NCBI GenBank assembly: GCA_002239025.1
Contig: MPNM01000004.1
Span: forward strand, 1 to 64,000
Origin: Chloroflexi bacterium bin125
GTDB lineage: Bacteria; Chloroflexota; Dehalococcoidia; Bin125
Direction: 5' to 3'
Length of the DNA stretch: 64,000 bases
Part shown: one piece after another, positions 8,890-17,339 of the stretch
Position numbering within the stretch: position 1 is the first letter of the stretch
Layout: each line of letters opens with the position of its first letter
Translations under genes and position numbers: made by a program
The notes under the pieces: model-generated
The model's database searches: none
Seen by the model: the letters and a program-made list of their open reading frames with translations, nothing else
What the model was told of the DNA's origin: nothing

Positions 8890-9633
8890 ATGGTCGACCG
8901 ACTGAAGGACAAAGTTGCATTGATCACCGGCGGATCGCGAGGACAGGGCGCGGCCGAAGCAGAGTTGTTCGCTGCCGAGGGAGCAGCAGTGGTCATTGCC
9001 GACGTGCTCGATAGCGATGGCGCACGGACCGCAGCCGACATCGGCGACGCGGCAACGTACCACCACCTCGACGTGACCAACGAAGAGGCCTGGCACGCGC
9101 TGGTCGCCGAAATCGTCGAGCAGCACGGCAAGCTTGATGTGCTGGTCAACAACGCAGGCATCTACCGCAACGCGCCAATCGTCGAGATGACCGAAGACGT
9201 CTACCGCCAGGTGATCGACATCAACCAGATCGGCGTCTGGCTGGGGATGAAGGCGGTCGGTCCGCAGATGATCGCTCAGGAGTCGGGGTCGGTGGTGAAC
9301 ATTTCGTCGACTGCGGGCTTCCGCGGCGGAGCAGGCTCGATTGCTTACACGGCTAGCAAGTTCGCCGTGCGAGGCATGACCAAGGTCGCCGCGCGCGAGT
9401 GGGGTCGGTACAACATCCGCGTGAACAGCATCCATCCCGGCCCAATCGACACGATGATGCTGCACCAGGTCCCCGGCTTCGAAGCTGACAGCGACCGCTT
9501 CCTCAGAAACACTCCACTGAGAAGGGCCGCCGATCCTTCAGAAGTCGCCTATCTCGCACTCTATCTGGCCAGTGAAGAATCCAGCTTCAGCACCGGAGCC
9601 GAGTTCGTCGTTGATGGCGGTGGACTGGCCTAG
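8890..9633 (+). CDS. Short-chain dehydrogenase/reductase (SDR)
   Basis: 247 aa from the second of two adjacent ATG codons (8887, 8890); AGGAG at 8878-8882 gives 7-nt spacing to 8890. Cofactor motif TGGSRGQG (13-20), NNAG (87-90), Ser139/140, Tyr153 and Lys157 (YTASK), final VDGGG. The rare GQG ending of the glycine motif is shared with the tandem SDRs at 46765 and 47571, so these three are probably close paralogues. Its stop overlaps that of the convergent PIN pseudogene by 4 bp. Confidence 0.87.
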   Translation: MVDRLKDKVALITGGSRGQGAAEAELFAAEGAAVVIADVLDSDGARTAADIGDAATYHHLDVTNEEAWHALVAEIVEQHGKLDVLVNNAGIYRNAPIVEMTEDVYRQVIDINQIGVWLGMKAVGPQMIAQESGSVVNISSTAGFRGGAGSIAYTASKFAVRGMTKVAAREWGRYNIRVNSIHPGPIDTMMLHQVPGFEADSDRFLRNTPLRRAADPSEVAYLALYLASEESSFSTGAEFVVDGGGLA

Positions 9634-10037
9634 TGGCGTTCGAGGATTCTAAGAAACTCCGGCGCCCTGACAATCCGCACGCCCTCAAGCTCACCAACGG
9701 GCAGAAGGTGCTTCCGATCGCCCGTGACCAGATAGTCAGCGGAAGCGTGAACTGCACACTCAAGTATCCGGTTGTCGGCATGATCGTCGGCGACAACGGA
9801 CAGTGACCGTGGCGGATTGACGATCATTGCGATCATTCTTAGTTCGTTGACGGTTTACTCAATCTGCCATCTGAACCATCCGAATTTGCGGGCTATTGCT
9901 GATTCGGTCTCCAGCAGAATGAACTCAGAAACCACGAGTTCAAAGTCATTCCGTTCAGCACACTCAAGCACCCGACGCTCTGGCCCGCGAAAGACCCAGC
10001 CAGAGATGATGACGTTCGTGTCGAGGACCACTCTCAC
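9630..10037 (-). pseudogene. PIN-domain toxin (VapC-like) interrupted by an in-frame TAA
   Basis: A PIN ribonuclease of the kind found in toxin-antitoxin pairs. It begins with GTG at 10037 (VVLDTNVIISGW, first catalytic Asp) and would run 135 codons in one frame. A TAA at 9855-9857, codon 61, interrupts it after ARKFGWFRWQIE. The frame then continues with unmistakable PIN sequence: DDHADNRILECA and ADYLVTGDRKHL, which supply the remaining acidic residues. The 60-aa product would lack half of the active site. The GTG overlaps the TGA of the upstream antitoxin gene (GTGA at 10037-10034), the usual coupling in such pairs. TAA is not a selenocysteine codon, so loss of function (or a sequencing error) is the simplest reading. 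Confidence 0.78.
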
Positions 10038-10300
10038 TTCTGGGCAGTTTTAGCTTCTTCGCGATACTCCTCGATCAAGCGCTCAACGTCTTCTCGCTTG
10101 ATGCCAAGGTCTCGAGCCCGTCGCTCTCCGTACGCAAAGATCTTGGACCAACGCTCCTGGCGCTGTGCGTGGAGGAATTCGCACAGTACATCTAGCGCGA
10201 GCTCATCCGGGGCGATTCCCCGGTCGCGGCAGGCGCGGTCGAGGTCAGCGCACATGCCTTCGGGAATCGAGATTGTGATGGTGTCGGAAGCATCTGTCAC
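10034..10300 (-). CDS. Ribbon-helix-helix-type antitoxin of a PIN pair
   Basis: 88 aa. Residues 7-50 (TITISIPEGMCADLDRAC then a helix, ELALDVLCEFLHA) fit a ribbon-helix-helix DNA-binding unit; the charged C-terminal half (ERRARDLGIKREDVERLIEEYR) is typical of an antitoxin segment that wraps its PIN partner. It overlaps the PIN reading frame by 4 nt. Because that toxin is broken, this antitoxin may be an orphan, either decaying or retained as an anti-addiction or regulatory protein. Confidence 0.75.
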   Translation of the reverse strand: MTDASDTITISIPEGMCADLDRACRDRGIAPDELALDVLCEFLHAQRQERWSKIFAYGERRARDLGIKREDVERLIEEYREEAKTAQK

Positions 10301-10369
10301 AGCAAGTTCCTCTGCGGTCGCTTGGCCTCATGGTCTATTGACCAGCATTAGATGTCAACGCCCGCGACC

Positions 10370-11086
10370 TCAAGCTAGCAATTTGCGGGAGAGGTCGGCG
10401 AAGTCGGTGGCGTTGACCGTGAAGGATGGGTCGGGCGACATGTCGGGGTCGTTGCCCTCGCCGCGTTCGCCGACGACTGGCACGTACGCAGTCGGCATAC
10501 CGGCTCTGGCCGCTGCCTGGAGGTCGCCCTTGTGAGCAGCGCACATCATCACTTCGGAGATGTCCAGTCCCAGGTACTTCGCGCTGGCCTGGTAGGCCTC
10601 CGGCTCCGGCTTGTAGTGACCGAGGAACTCGCAGCTCAGGATCCCGTCCCAACTGATCCCGTTGTGCTTACTGCAGTCAACGGCGATCGCCCATGACATC
10701 ACGGTCAGCACCGTCACCTTGTAGCGCGAACGCAGTGCCTCGAGGCACTCGGGCGAGCCCGGCCAGGCGTTCATCCGGTGCCAGACCTGGTTCAACTCGT
10801 CGCGCTCTTTGATGTCGAGCTTGAGCTGCGGGTGCGCGTCCATCACTTCATCGAGCACCCGGCGGTGGAGTTGGTCGGCGTTGAGCCAGGGCAGGTCGCC
10901 ACGACGCACCAGCTGCAGACGCTTGAACATGGTGAAACGCCACATGTTGGTGAACGCGGCCGCGTCCAGTTCAACACCTTGCGCATCGGCGATGGCCGAA
11001 ACTTCGCCCTTGATCGTGTTGTGCCAGTCAAAGATCGTGCCGCCGATATCCCAGGCCAGCGCCTTGACGTTGCTCAGGTCGGTCAT
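10370..11086 (-). CDS. HAD hydrolase, L-2-haloacid dehalogenase-like (type II)
   Basis: 238 aa. Motif I is ALAWDIGGTIFDW, whose first Asp is the nucleophile; the second Asp of phosphatase-type HADs is replaced by Gly, as in dehalogenases. A helical cap follows (about 20-100), then motif II (VTVLTVMS), the motif III lysine (KPEPEAY) and an AAHKGDLQAAARAGM segment equivalent to the HxxD loop. The family releases halide from 2-haloacids, but many members act on other substrates. It is 30 bp upstream of, or cotranscribed with, nothing obvious: the next gene on this strand upstream is the LLM oxidoreductase at 11117. Confidence 0.83.
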   Translation of the reverse strand: MTDLSNVKALAWDIGGTIFDWHNTIKGEVSAIADAQGVELDAAAFTNMWRFTMFKRLQLVRRGDLPWLNADQLHRRVLDEVMDAHPQLKLDIKERDELNQVWHRMNAWPGSPECLEALRSRYKVTVLTVMSWAIAVDCSKHNGISWDGILSCEFLGHYKPEPEAYQASAKYLGLDISEVMMCAAHKGDLQAAARAGMPTAYVPVVGERGEGNDPDMSPDPSFTVNATDFADLSRKLLA

Positions 11087-11116
11087 CTCGAGCTCCTTGC
11101 GAATGAAGACTGCAAT

Positions 11117-12184
11117 CTATGAGAGCGCAGCGAGTTGCTCGCGCACTGCGGGCAGAATCTCACGTGCGACGCGAACGGTATAGCCGTCGTCTGAATCATC
11201 AGGCGAAGGCGGATTTGGTATCGGGTGCAGCACGACGTGTTCAAACTCGATTCCCGAACGCGCCGCCTCGGACAACACTTCAACGAGTTGTCCGATGACC
11301 TGCTCTGCCGTGCCATGCAGCGAGAAGGCGTTGGCGTGAGCTTCGCTCAGGAAATCAACGGCGCGACCGGCCTTGAGCAGTTCCGGGTCGTGATGAAAGT
11401 CCGGCCAAACTCCTTGGTCGTGCTTGAGAATTTCCGGGTCTGGGCCGTCCCAGGTGAGACCCGTTGGCTCGAACAGCATCGGCGAGTACTCGTAGTAGCC
11501 GGCGGCCATCGCTTTGCCCATGGTCAGCGCGTCGTCCGGATCGTCGACAAGCACCGTGTGGAAGATGATGCCGAGCGGGACCGAGAGCGGGTCTCGCCCA
11601 ACGTGCTGCGCTCCGCGCCGAATCTTCGAGACGGTGTCGGCAATCGTGGCCTGATGTGTGCCAACGCGCATGAAGACGCCGTCGGCCACACGACCACCCA
11701 TCTCCAAAGTGCGCGGTCCACCGGCGGTCAGCCAGATCGGCACCGGTCGGTGGAACGGCAGAAACGACGGCCGTTCCGCGCCAACCTCTACCTCTTCACC
11801 AGCCAACAGTTTGCGCATCAGGACGATCGCATCCTCCATCTCGGCAACGCGCGCAGGTCGCAGACCGCTGAGACGCACCGCAGTATCGCCAGCGCCGAAA
11901 CCAAGTGAAACCCTGCCGGGCGCCAGTTCGTCGATGGTGGCGATTGACGACGCCGTGACCGATGGATGTCGCGTAATCGGATTGACCAGCAGTGTGCCCA
12001 GATCGATTAAATCAGTCGCCAGCGCCGCTGCAGCAAGCAAGACATACGTATCGCGGCGGCGAAGTTGCGAGTCGGGCAGCCAGACGCAGTCCCAGCCGAG
12101 AGACTCGATGCGAGTTACATCATCGGCAAAACGCGCAGGAGACTCGGCGTCTTGTCGGTTGATACCGAACTTGGGAATGCGCAC
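11117..12184 (-). CDS. Luciferase-like (LLM class) flavin/F420-dependent oxidoreductase
   Basis: 355 aa TIM-barrel flavin enzyme. It shows FGINRQD at strand 1, LGWDCVWLPDSQL, the barrel strand DLGTLLVNPITRHP, the flavin-phosphate-type segment RVSLGFGAGD and WLTAGGPRTLEMGGRVADG. The overall pattern is nearer to the F420-dependent tetrahydromethanopterin reductase-like branch than to bacterial luciferase. The substrate is unknown. It lies 30 bp upstream of the HAD gene on the same strand, so the two are probably cotranscribed. One of three LLM genes in the window. Confidence 0.85.
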   Translation of the reverse strand: MRIPKFGINRQDAESPARFADDVTRIESLGWDCVWLPDSQLRRRDTYVLLAAAALATDLIDLGTLLVNPITRHPSVTASSIATIDELAPGRVSLGFGAGDTAVRLSGLRPARVAEMEDAIVLMRKLLAGEEVEVGAERPSFLPFHRPVPIWLTAGGPRTLEMGGRVADGVFMRVGTHQATIADTVSKIRRGAQHVGRDPLSVPLGIIFHTVLVDDPDDALTMGKAMAAGYYEYSPMLFEPTGLTWDGPDPEILKHDQGVWPDFHHDPELLKAGRAVDFLSEAHANAFSLHGTAEQVIGQLVEVLSEAARSGIEFEHVVLHPIPNPPSPDDSDDGYTVRVAREILPAVREQLAALS

Positions 12185-12229
12185 CGTGTCACCCTACCGT
12201 TCCTCTTGCAAAGAGTCGGGCACTTCTGT

Positions 12230-12475
12230 TTCTCCTCCCCCTCGCAGGGGGAGGTGCCGAAGGCGGAGGGGGTCCCACTCTGCCACCATTTGTCTGGTGG
12301 TCCCTTGCGAGCAGGCCCCCCCCTCCCCCCCGGGCCCCCCCCCCCCCACGGGGGGGGGGGGGCGGTGCAGGGGGGCGAGCTGCTCCCCACTCTGCCACCA
12401 TTTGTCTGGTGGTCCCTTGCGAGCAGCCCCCTCCGTCACTGCGTGACACCTCCCCCAAGGGGGGAGGTCGAGAGC
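12230..12475. repeat. Composite intergenic repeat with a 41-nt direct repeat and homopolymer core
   Basis: A non-coding spacer between two minus-strand genes. A 41-nt unit is repeated exactly at 12274-12314 and 12386-12426; each copy contains the hairpin CCACCA-TTTGTC-TGGTGG. Between the copies lies a core of long C runs followed by a long G run (about 12315-12362). The outer ends are CTCCCCCTCG/GGGGGAGG-type palindromes (12235-12255 and 12449-12468), which recur at 39136, 42807 and 61380. The homopolymer core may be compressed or misassembled. Confidence 0.8.
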
Positions 12476-12476
12476 G

Positions 12477-14186
12477 TTAGGCCGAAGTCAGCACTTGACC
12501 CGAGGTCACACCAGTCGGTTCGCCGTCGCGCATGGTGATGCCGCCGCTGACGATTGACATGTGATAGCCCTTGGACTTCTGCACGAGGCGGCGCTGGCCG
12601 GCTGGCAGGTCGTGCTCGACCGTTGGACGCTCGGGGCCGACGGTATCAAGGTCGAAGAGGATCATGTCGGCCTTGTAGCCGCGACGCAGCAGTCCACGGT
12701 CGCGCAGCTCCCAGGCGGTTGCCATGTCCCAGGTCAGCATCTTGACGGCCTGTTCGATCGTCAGTTCGCCGGTGCGTCGCACCCAGTGCGCCAGCACATG
12801 CGTCTGCAACGACGAGTCCATGATCTGCGAGACGTGGGCCCCGCCGTCGGAGAAGGTGACCAGCGAGCGCGGCTCACGCATGATCTCGAGCACGGTCTCC
12901 TGGTGCTCATTCGCAAGCGGCACCATGTAGAGCGTCTCAAGATCCTGCTCGACCCCAACGTCGATCATCGTCTTGACCGGATCTTCTTCGCGCTCGCGGG
13001 CGACTTCACCGACGCGGCGGTTTGGCGTGCCGTCGACGTGGTCAAGGATGAAGACCCAGTCCCAATCCGATGGCTTGCGCGCCTGTGCCGGCATCACCTT
13101 CGAGAAGTCTTCCTCTTCGTTGTTGGCGATGTGAACGAGCTGGGCCACGATCTCAGGGTCGCGCAGCAGCTTCATCTGCTCGTCAAGTGGCTGCTTACGA
13201 ATGTCGCGCCACATCGAGAGTCGGTCGAACGGCATCTCGGTACGCCACGACCAGTTGGTCGCGAGCTCACGCGAGTGCGCCTGACCGAACATCCGCCCAC
13301 CTTGATCGGCGGCCTGCTGCGCGTGATCGAACAGTCGCTTCCAGCTCTCCGGCTGCGCGCGACGGCTGTGTAGCGCCGGGAAGAACATTGGACGACCGGA
13401 GTCGATCGCGAGGTCGCGGAAGCGGCGCTCGTAATGGTTGGGGTCGTTCGGGTCCTGACCCATCGTCGGTTCGCCGCTGATTTCGACGACGCCACGGTTG
13501 ATCTCGCCCATCGCCATCACCAGTTGACGGACCTCATCCCAGGTCGCCAGTCGCGACGGCACTGGCGCGCCCTCGCGAGTCTTGTGCGCGGGCGAGCGTG
13601 TCGTAGAGAAGCCCATCCCGCCGGCTTGCACGCCCTCTTTGAGGATTTCCGCCATCTCGGCAATCTCGTCGTCCGAGGCCTGGTCGGTGAAGGCGCGCTC
13701 CCGCATCACGTAGGTACGCAGCGCGGTGTGGCCAACGTAGCCGCCGTAGTTGAGACCCTTGGGCTTGTCCTCAAGGAACTGCATGAACTCAGGGAAGGTC
13801 TGCCAGGTCCAGTCGACGCCGGCGCGCTGGGCATCGGCGGGAATGTCCTCGACCGCCTCCAACGTGCGCATCAGGATGTCCTGGTCGTCGGGATGACAGG
13901 GCGCCAGCGTGAAGCCGCAGTTGCCCATGATCACCGAGGTCACGCCGTGGTAGCAGCTCGAGGTGCCGTACGGGTCCCAGGAAATCTGGGCGTCGAAATG
14001 CGTGTGGCCATCGATAAAGCCGGGCGACACGATTAGACCGCGAGCATCGACTTCTTCCTTGCCCTTCTCGGCAATCCGACCAATTGAGGCGATCCGGTCG
14101 CCCTCAATGGCAATATCAGCCTGGTACCGGGGAGCACTAGAACCATCCACAATGGTTCCGCCGCGGATCACGATGTCGTAGGTCAT
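12477..14186 (-). CDS. N-acyl-D-amino-acid deacylase-like amidohydrolase
   Basis: 569 aa. It starts with the small beta-sandwich of the urease-type amidohydrolases (YDIVIRGGTIVDGSSAPRY), followed by the metal motif GHTHFDAQ (His61, His63), and the segment MGNCGFTLAPC, whose cysteine is the metal ligand characteristic of D-aminoacylases. The end returns to the sandwich (YKADMILFDLDTVGPERP, then SGGITMRDGEPTG). The length and NCG motif match the N-acyl-D-amino-acid deacylase group, which removes acyl groups from D-amino acids; many environmental members have unknown substrates. The gene is preceded by a 137-bp spacer shared with the divergent gene at 14324. Confidence 0.85.
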   Translation of the reverse strand: MTYDIVIRGGTIVDGSSAPRYQADIAIEGDRIASIGRIAEKGKEEVDARGLIVSPGFIDGHTHFDAQISWDPYGTSSCYHGVTSVIMGNCGFTLAPCHPDDQDILMRTLEAVEDIPADAQRAGVDWTWQTFPEFMQFLEDKPKGLNYGGYVGHTALRTYVMRERAFTDQASDDEIAEMAEILKEGVQAGGMGFSTTRSPAHKTREGAPVPSRLATWDEVRQLVMAMGEINRGVVEISGEPTMGQDPNDPNHYERRFRDLAIDSGRPMFFPALHSRRAQPESWKRLFDHAQQAADQGGRMFGQAHSRELATNWSWRTEMPFDRLSMWRDIRKQPLDEQMKLLRDPEIVAQLVHIANNEEEDFSKVMPAQARKPSDWDWVFILDHVDGTPNRRVGEVAREREEDPVKTMIDVGVEQDLETLYMVPLANEHQETVLEIMREPRSLVTFSDGGAHVSQIMDSSLQTHVLAHWVRRTGELTIEQAVKMLTWDMATAWELRDRGLLRRGYKADMILFDLDTVGPERPTVEHDLPAGQRRLVQKSKGYHMSIVSGGITMRDGEPTGVTSGQVLTSA

Positions 14187-14323
14187 TCCATGCTCGATTC
14201 CGTCTCAATCAGTACGTTGCCGACATGATAGGGAAGCGCCGAGTCGGCTGGCTGGCCGATTCGGATACCGTTGACGGCAGGACCTGATGCCTGGCGCAAA
14301 GCAGTCAAGGAAGCAGTCGCACC

Positions 14324-14740
14324 ATGGTCAATCGCTCTCCCCTGATTCTTCCTCCTGGCGCCGTGCCAACACAGCCGCCGCCGACTCCGTCGGGACCACC
14401 GTTCGATCGCAACTTCTTCGAGTCGGTGTTGCCCAGCGCGATTCAGTCCTACTGTTCGCAGGTGGCATGCACGATGCCGCTCGTCCAGTTGTTCACCTCC
14501 GACGGCGCACGTCACTACATCCGCGCGATTTCCGGAGTCACCGATCAGTGGGTCGCGCTGCATACGCAGGAGGAAGTGAACGAACAGCCCGTCCAGGTCT
14601 TCATCCCATATGCGACCGTGATCCGGGTCGAAATTCACCCGGATCTGAGTCCCGACCTACGCCGCTTCGGGTTTCTGACCGACAATGCAGAGCCATCAGC
14701 GGAGCGGATAACTGCGGGTGAGACCGACGCGCCGGACTAG
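14324..14740 (+). CDS. Small protein of unknown function with an Sm/SH3-like core
   Basis: 138 aa. A Pro-rich N-terminus (about 9-25) is followed by a helix with two cysteines (SYCSQVAC). Then comes a compact beta pattern: VQLFTSDGARHYIRAISGV, QWVALHT and VFIPYATVIRVEIHP. The alternation of a short DG turn, a WVAL strand and a closing IPY-x-x-I-x-x-V-E-I strand resembles small Sm- or SH3-like barrels, but this is an inference from pattern only. No neighbour suggests a role. An open frame on the opposite strand exists but has no protein-like features. Confidence 0.5.
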   Translation: MVNRSPLILPPGAVPTQPPPTPSGPPFDRNFFESVLPSAIQSYCSQVACTMPLVQLFTSDGARHYIRAISGVTDQWVALHTQEEVNEQPVQVFIPYATVIRVEIHPDLSPDLRRFGFLTDNAEPSAERITAGETDAPD

Positions 14741-14785
14741 GTTCTATCTGTTGGGGACTGGTTCAGAAGCGAGAGCTTTGAACGC

Positions 14786-15202
14786 TTAAACCCTCAATAG
14801 GGGCCGATCAGGCGACTCAGGGCGTGGACCGAGTGTTTGGCCCACACAGTCGGCGACCAGGTCCATCCGCTCCATGACGATTTGACCTACGAGAGCATCT
14901 GTTCCTCGGGGCAACACGATGCACTCAGTGTCCATGCGGCGTTGGCCAATACGAATTGTCACCGTTCCTGCAATCGAAAGTTGACCGCTCCGGCCATCCG
15001 CATAGGTCGTCGAAATCGTATCCAGGTTCTGCAACCCCAGATGCTCCACGACTTCTTCAGGAAGAGCCAGCATTGAGGCACCGGTATCTGCGATTGCAGG
15101 TATCGTCGCTCCCCTAATCTCGCTCTCGAGCCCGAAGCCACGCTCGAAGAGACCACGATCGAGCCGATTCTCCAGCTCGATATCAACGACGATCTCGCCC
15201 AT
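14786..15202 (-). CDS. Clan AA (retropepsin-like) aspartic protease
   Basis: 138 aa, one domain. The catalytic loop is ADTGAS (Asp39-Thr40-Gly41-Ala42) followed by MLALPEEVVEHLGL, and the matching second-half element is VGQIVMERMDL, the equivalent of the hydrophobic-hydrophobic-Gly motif in retropepsins. Such single-domain enzymes act as homodimers with one aspartate from each chain. There is no signal peptide, so it is probably cytoplasmic. A diverged paralogue is intact at 49417 and another is broken at 17486. The natural substrate is unknown. Confidence 0.8.
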   Translation of the reverse strand: MGEIVVDIELENRLDRGLFERGFGLESEIRGATIPAIADTGASMLALPEEVVEHLGLQNLDTISTTYADGRSGQLSIAGTVTIRIGQRRMDTECIVLPRGTDALVGQIVMERMDLVADCVGQTLGPRPESPDRPLLRV

Positions 15203-15303
15203 GAACTGCTCCGTTGAGTTGAATGTACGCCCCTCTCTGTAGCCCAGCCCACCTATCGAACTACTGTTCTCTATCAGAAACGCGTCCTGTTCAGCTCCGA
15301 GAA

Positions 15304-16332
15304 CTACAGCACGTTCTCCTCGTGTGGCGTGACCATGATCTTGCAGTGCTCTTCAGGATCTCCGAGGGTCTCGAAGGCTCCCTCGACTCCGTCCAGACCC
15401 ACTCTCCCAGTGACGATTGGTCCCGGCTTGATGCCTCCGTTCGTTATGGCTCCGAGGGTCTCGGCGTACTCGTCCGGCGTGTAACCGAGGACGAACTTCA
15501 TCTGGATTTCCTTCTCGATGCCGGCCATTGGGACGATCGTGTCCTCCTGCATGCAAACACCGACGATCACCAGGCGTGCGCCTCGCGAGGGGGCTTCCTT
15601 CATCAGCAGCGCGATCGTTCCCTTGAACCCGATCGCGTCAAACATCACGACCTCGTTGCCGTCCGTGTAGCCGCGTTGCTCGAGCGCCGAGATTGGCGGC
15701 GTCTCGCGCGGGTCGACAACCACGTCGGCGCCCATGATTCCGGCTAGTTCTCGGCGGCGCGGAGAGAAGTCAGAGGCGATAATCATGCCCGCGCCCTCGT
15801 TGCGCAGGCTGGCGATCGTGGCCAGGCCGACCGGTCCACAGCCGTAGACAACCGTGGGCTCGCCGCCGCTCAGCTGCCCTGCGCGGACCGCATGCATGCC
15901 GACGGCCATCGGCTCGGTCGTGGCGGCGTGTTCTGTCTCGACGCTGTCTTCAACTGGCAGCAGCATCGAGGCGTCGAGCACCATGTATTCGCTGTAGCCG
16001 CCGGGATAGTCGTTGCTGTACGCGCCACGACTCGGGACCGAGGTCACACGGTCTCCGATTCCAACCGGTCCGGTCGTGTTCGGTCCGTAGCCGACGACTT
16101 CCACACAAAACTCGTGGCCCATGATGATGTCTCGGCTGAGGTCGGGCGCGAACCGCGCGTTGCCGGAATCCATCGATCCCTTGACGATGTCCTCGCCAAA
16201 TCTGACGAAGTGCAGATCGGAGCCGCAGATGCCGCAGGCCAGCACTTTGACCAGTGCCTCTCCCTCGACGGGTTCGGGTTGCGGAACGTCGGTAACTCGA
16301 AGCTGTCCATTCCGTGATGCGACGGCGCGCAT
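15304..16332 (-). CDS. Zinc-dependent alcohol dehydrogenase-like (MDR) protein lacking the structural-zinc cysteines
   Basis: 342 aa from the ATG at 16332, preceded by GGAGAGGAG with 6-nt spacing; an in-frame ATG 27 nt upstream lacks such a site. Catalytic-zinc residues are visible (CGICGSDLHF, then GHEFCVEVVG) and the Rossmann segment is VVYGCGPVGLATI. The usual structural-zinc loop with four cysteines is absent: the equivalent region reads SRGAYSNDYPGGYSEY. The oxidised substrate is unknown; sorbitol- or threonine-dehydrogenase-like enzymes are the nearest relatives by pattern. Confidence 0.85.
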   Translation of the reverse strand: MRAVASRNGQLRVTDVPQPEPVEGEALVKVLACGICGSDLHFVRFGEDIVKGSMDSGNARFAPDLSRDIIMGHEFCVEVVGYGPNTTGPVGIGDRVTSVPSRGAYSNDYPGGYSEYMVLDASMLLPVEDSVETEHAATTEPMAVGMHAVRAGQLSGGEPTVVYGCGPVGLATIASLRNEGAGMIIASDFSPRRRELAGIMGADVVVDPRETPPISALEQRGYTDGNEVVMFDAIGFKGTIALLMKEAPSRGARLVIVGVCMQEDTIVPMAGIEKEIQMKFVLGYTPDEYAETLGAITNGGIKPGPIVTGRVGLDGVEGAFETLGDPEEHCKIMVTPHEENVL

Positions 16333-16438
16333 GGCGGTCTCCTCTCCAGTCTTCGTCACTCATCGATTTGCGAGCAGGCTAACCGCTAGCCTGTCGCCAG
16401 GTTGAAGCAAGGTTGTGGCAAGTAAGAGGAAGAACGAG

Positions 16439-16801
16439 ATGGCGGACTTCGACGCATTGCAACGCGCCTACCGCGCGACCGACGGTTGGGTGCATCTGAC
16501 CATCACGACAGACGAAGAATGGCGCCGCCTGCGTGACACGCTGGGCGAGGCGGCGCTCGCCGATCACATGTGGGACCACCACGAGCGTCACCCCGCCGAC
16601 GGAGAGGCCTACCTACCCGAGTTCCAACTCCAGATCGAGGACGATCCGCGCTTCGCAACCGTTGCGCTACGGCTGGAAAACGCTTCAGAGTTATCCACCG
16701 TCATCACTGAGGCGCTGCGCAATCGCACACAGAAGGAATGGGTCGATCTATTCGAGGCTCGGGGCGTCCCACACGAGATCAGGACGCCGGCCGGGGCTTG
16801 A
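16439..16801 (+). CDS. Stand-alone fragment resembling the small/C-terminal region of CaiB/BaiF CoA-transferases
   Basis: 120 aa from the ATG at 16439 (AGAGGA at 16425-16430). The sequence follows the pattern found late in family III CoA-transferases: WVHLTITTDEEWRRLRDTLG, LADHMW, then DDPRFATVALRLENASEL, ITEALRNRTQKEWVDLFEARGVP. The CoA-binding Rossmann region and the catalytic aspartate of the family, which lie in the N-terminal half, are absent. There is no sign of the missing part upstream. It could be a relic of a full-length gene or a small protein derived from one. It is 12 bp upstream of the Panacea gene and may share its transcript. Confidence 0.55.
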   Translation: MADFDALQRAYRATDGWVHLTITTDEEWRRLRDTLGEAALADHMWDHHERHPADGEAYLPEFQLQIEDDPRFATVALRLENASELSTVITEALRNRTQKEWVDLFEARGVPHEIRTPAGA

Positions 16802-16813
16802 TCGGAGCAACAA

Positions 16814-17305
16814 ATGACCACTCTGAGAACATTCACATCGGAGCTTGCGGAAGTTAAGCTGCGAGAGTTGATCATCTACCTCTGCGAGCGACGGATCACG
16901 GCCCGTTCATTCGGGACGAGCCAACTGAACACACTGCTCTGCTTGAGCGACTTCCTCCACTTCCGCCGCCACGGCGAGTCGATCACCGGCGCGGACTATG
17001 TCGTCGCCGAGCATGGGCCATGGCTAGTCAAGTTCGAGCTGCACCTTGACCCGCTGCTTGACAACGGCAGCATCGTCATCCAATCGTCCGATCTGGGTGG
17101 ATTCACGCAGTACCGTCCGATGGCATTGGCCAGCGCCGACCTGTTCGGCTTCAACGGCGCAGAGGTCGCGACAACGGAACAGATTTTGCGAGCCACTGAA
17201 GGTCAGTCGGCCACAGAATTGGCCGACCTCGCGCATTCGCTCACCCATTGGCGAGACGGAGTTCTGGGATCCCCGCTGTCTTACGATCTGGCCCGGGACG
17301 AGTAG
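16814..17305 (+). CDS. Panacea-domain protein (SocA/DUF4065-like antitoxin family)
   Basis: 163 aa. The pattern KLRELIIYLCERR, then LNTLLCLSDFLHFRRHGESITGADYVVAEHGPW, and a closing ADLAHSLTHWRD with a PLSYD segment fits the Panacea domain (formerly DUF4065). This domain neutralises unrelated toxins in many toxin-antitoxin loci and also forms the SocA antitoxin/adaptor. No obvious toxin gene adjoins it: upstream is the CoA-transferase fragment, and downstream is a decayed region containing a broken aspartic protease. It may be an orphan antitoxin, or one of its odd neighbours may be the partner. Confidence 0.68.
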   Translation: MTTLRTFTSELAEVKLRELIIYLCERRITARSFGTSQLNTLLCLSDFLHFRRHGESITGADYVVAEHGPWLVKFELHLDPLLDNGSIVIQSSDLGGFTQYRPMALASADLFGFNGAEVATTEQILRATEGQSATELADLAHSLTHWRDGVLGSPLSYDLARDE

Positions 17306-17339
17306 CGGAAACGCTCCGGCGAAGGTCAGTCCGAAGGAA

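Noticed and set aside
9855-9857. Stop-codon recoding in the PIN gene
   Set aside because: The stop is TAA, which is not used for selenocysteine, and no frameshift or readthrough signal is evident; nonsense mutation is simpler.
12561-13373. Long open frame antisense to the D-aminoacylase-like gene
   Set aside because: It lies wholly within a well-supported gene, has no family resemblance and a codon pattern typical of the reverse complement of G+C-rich coding DNA.
14183-14638. 151-codon minus-strand frame opposite the gene at 14324
   Set aside because: No recognisable pattern; the plus-strand product has a plausible compact beta core, so only that strand was annotated.
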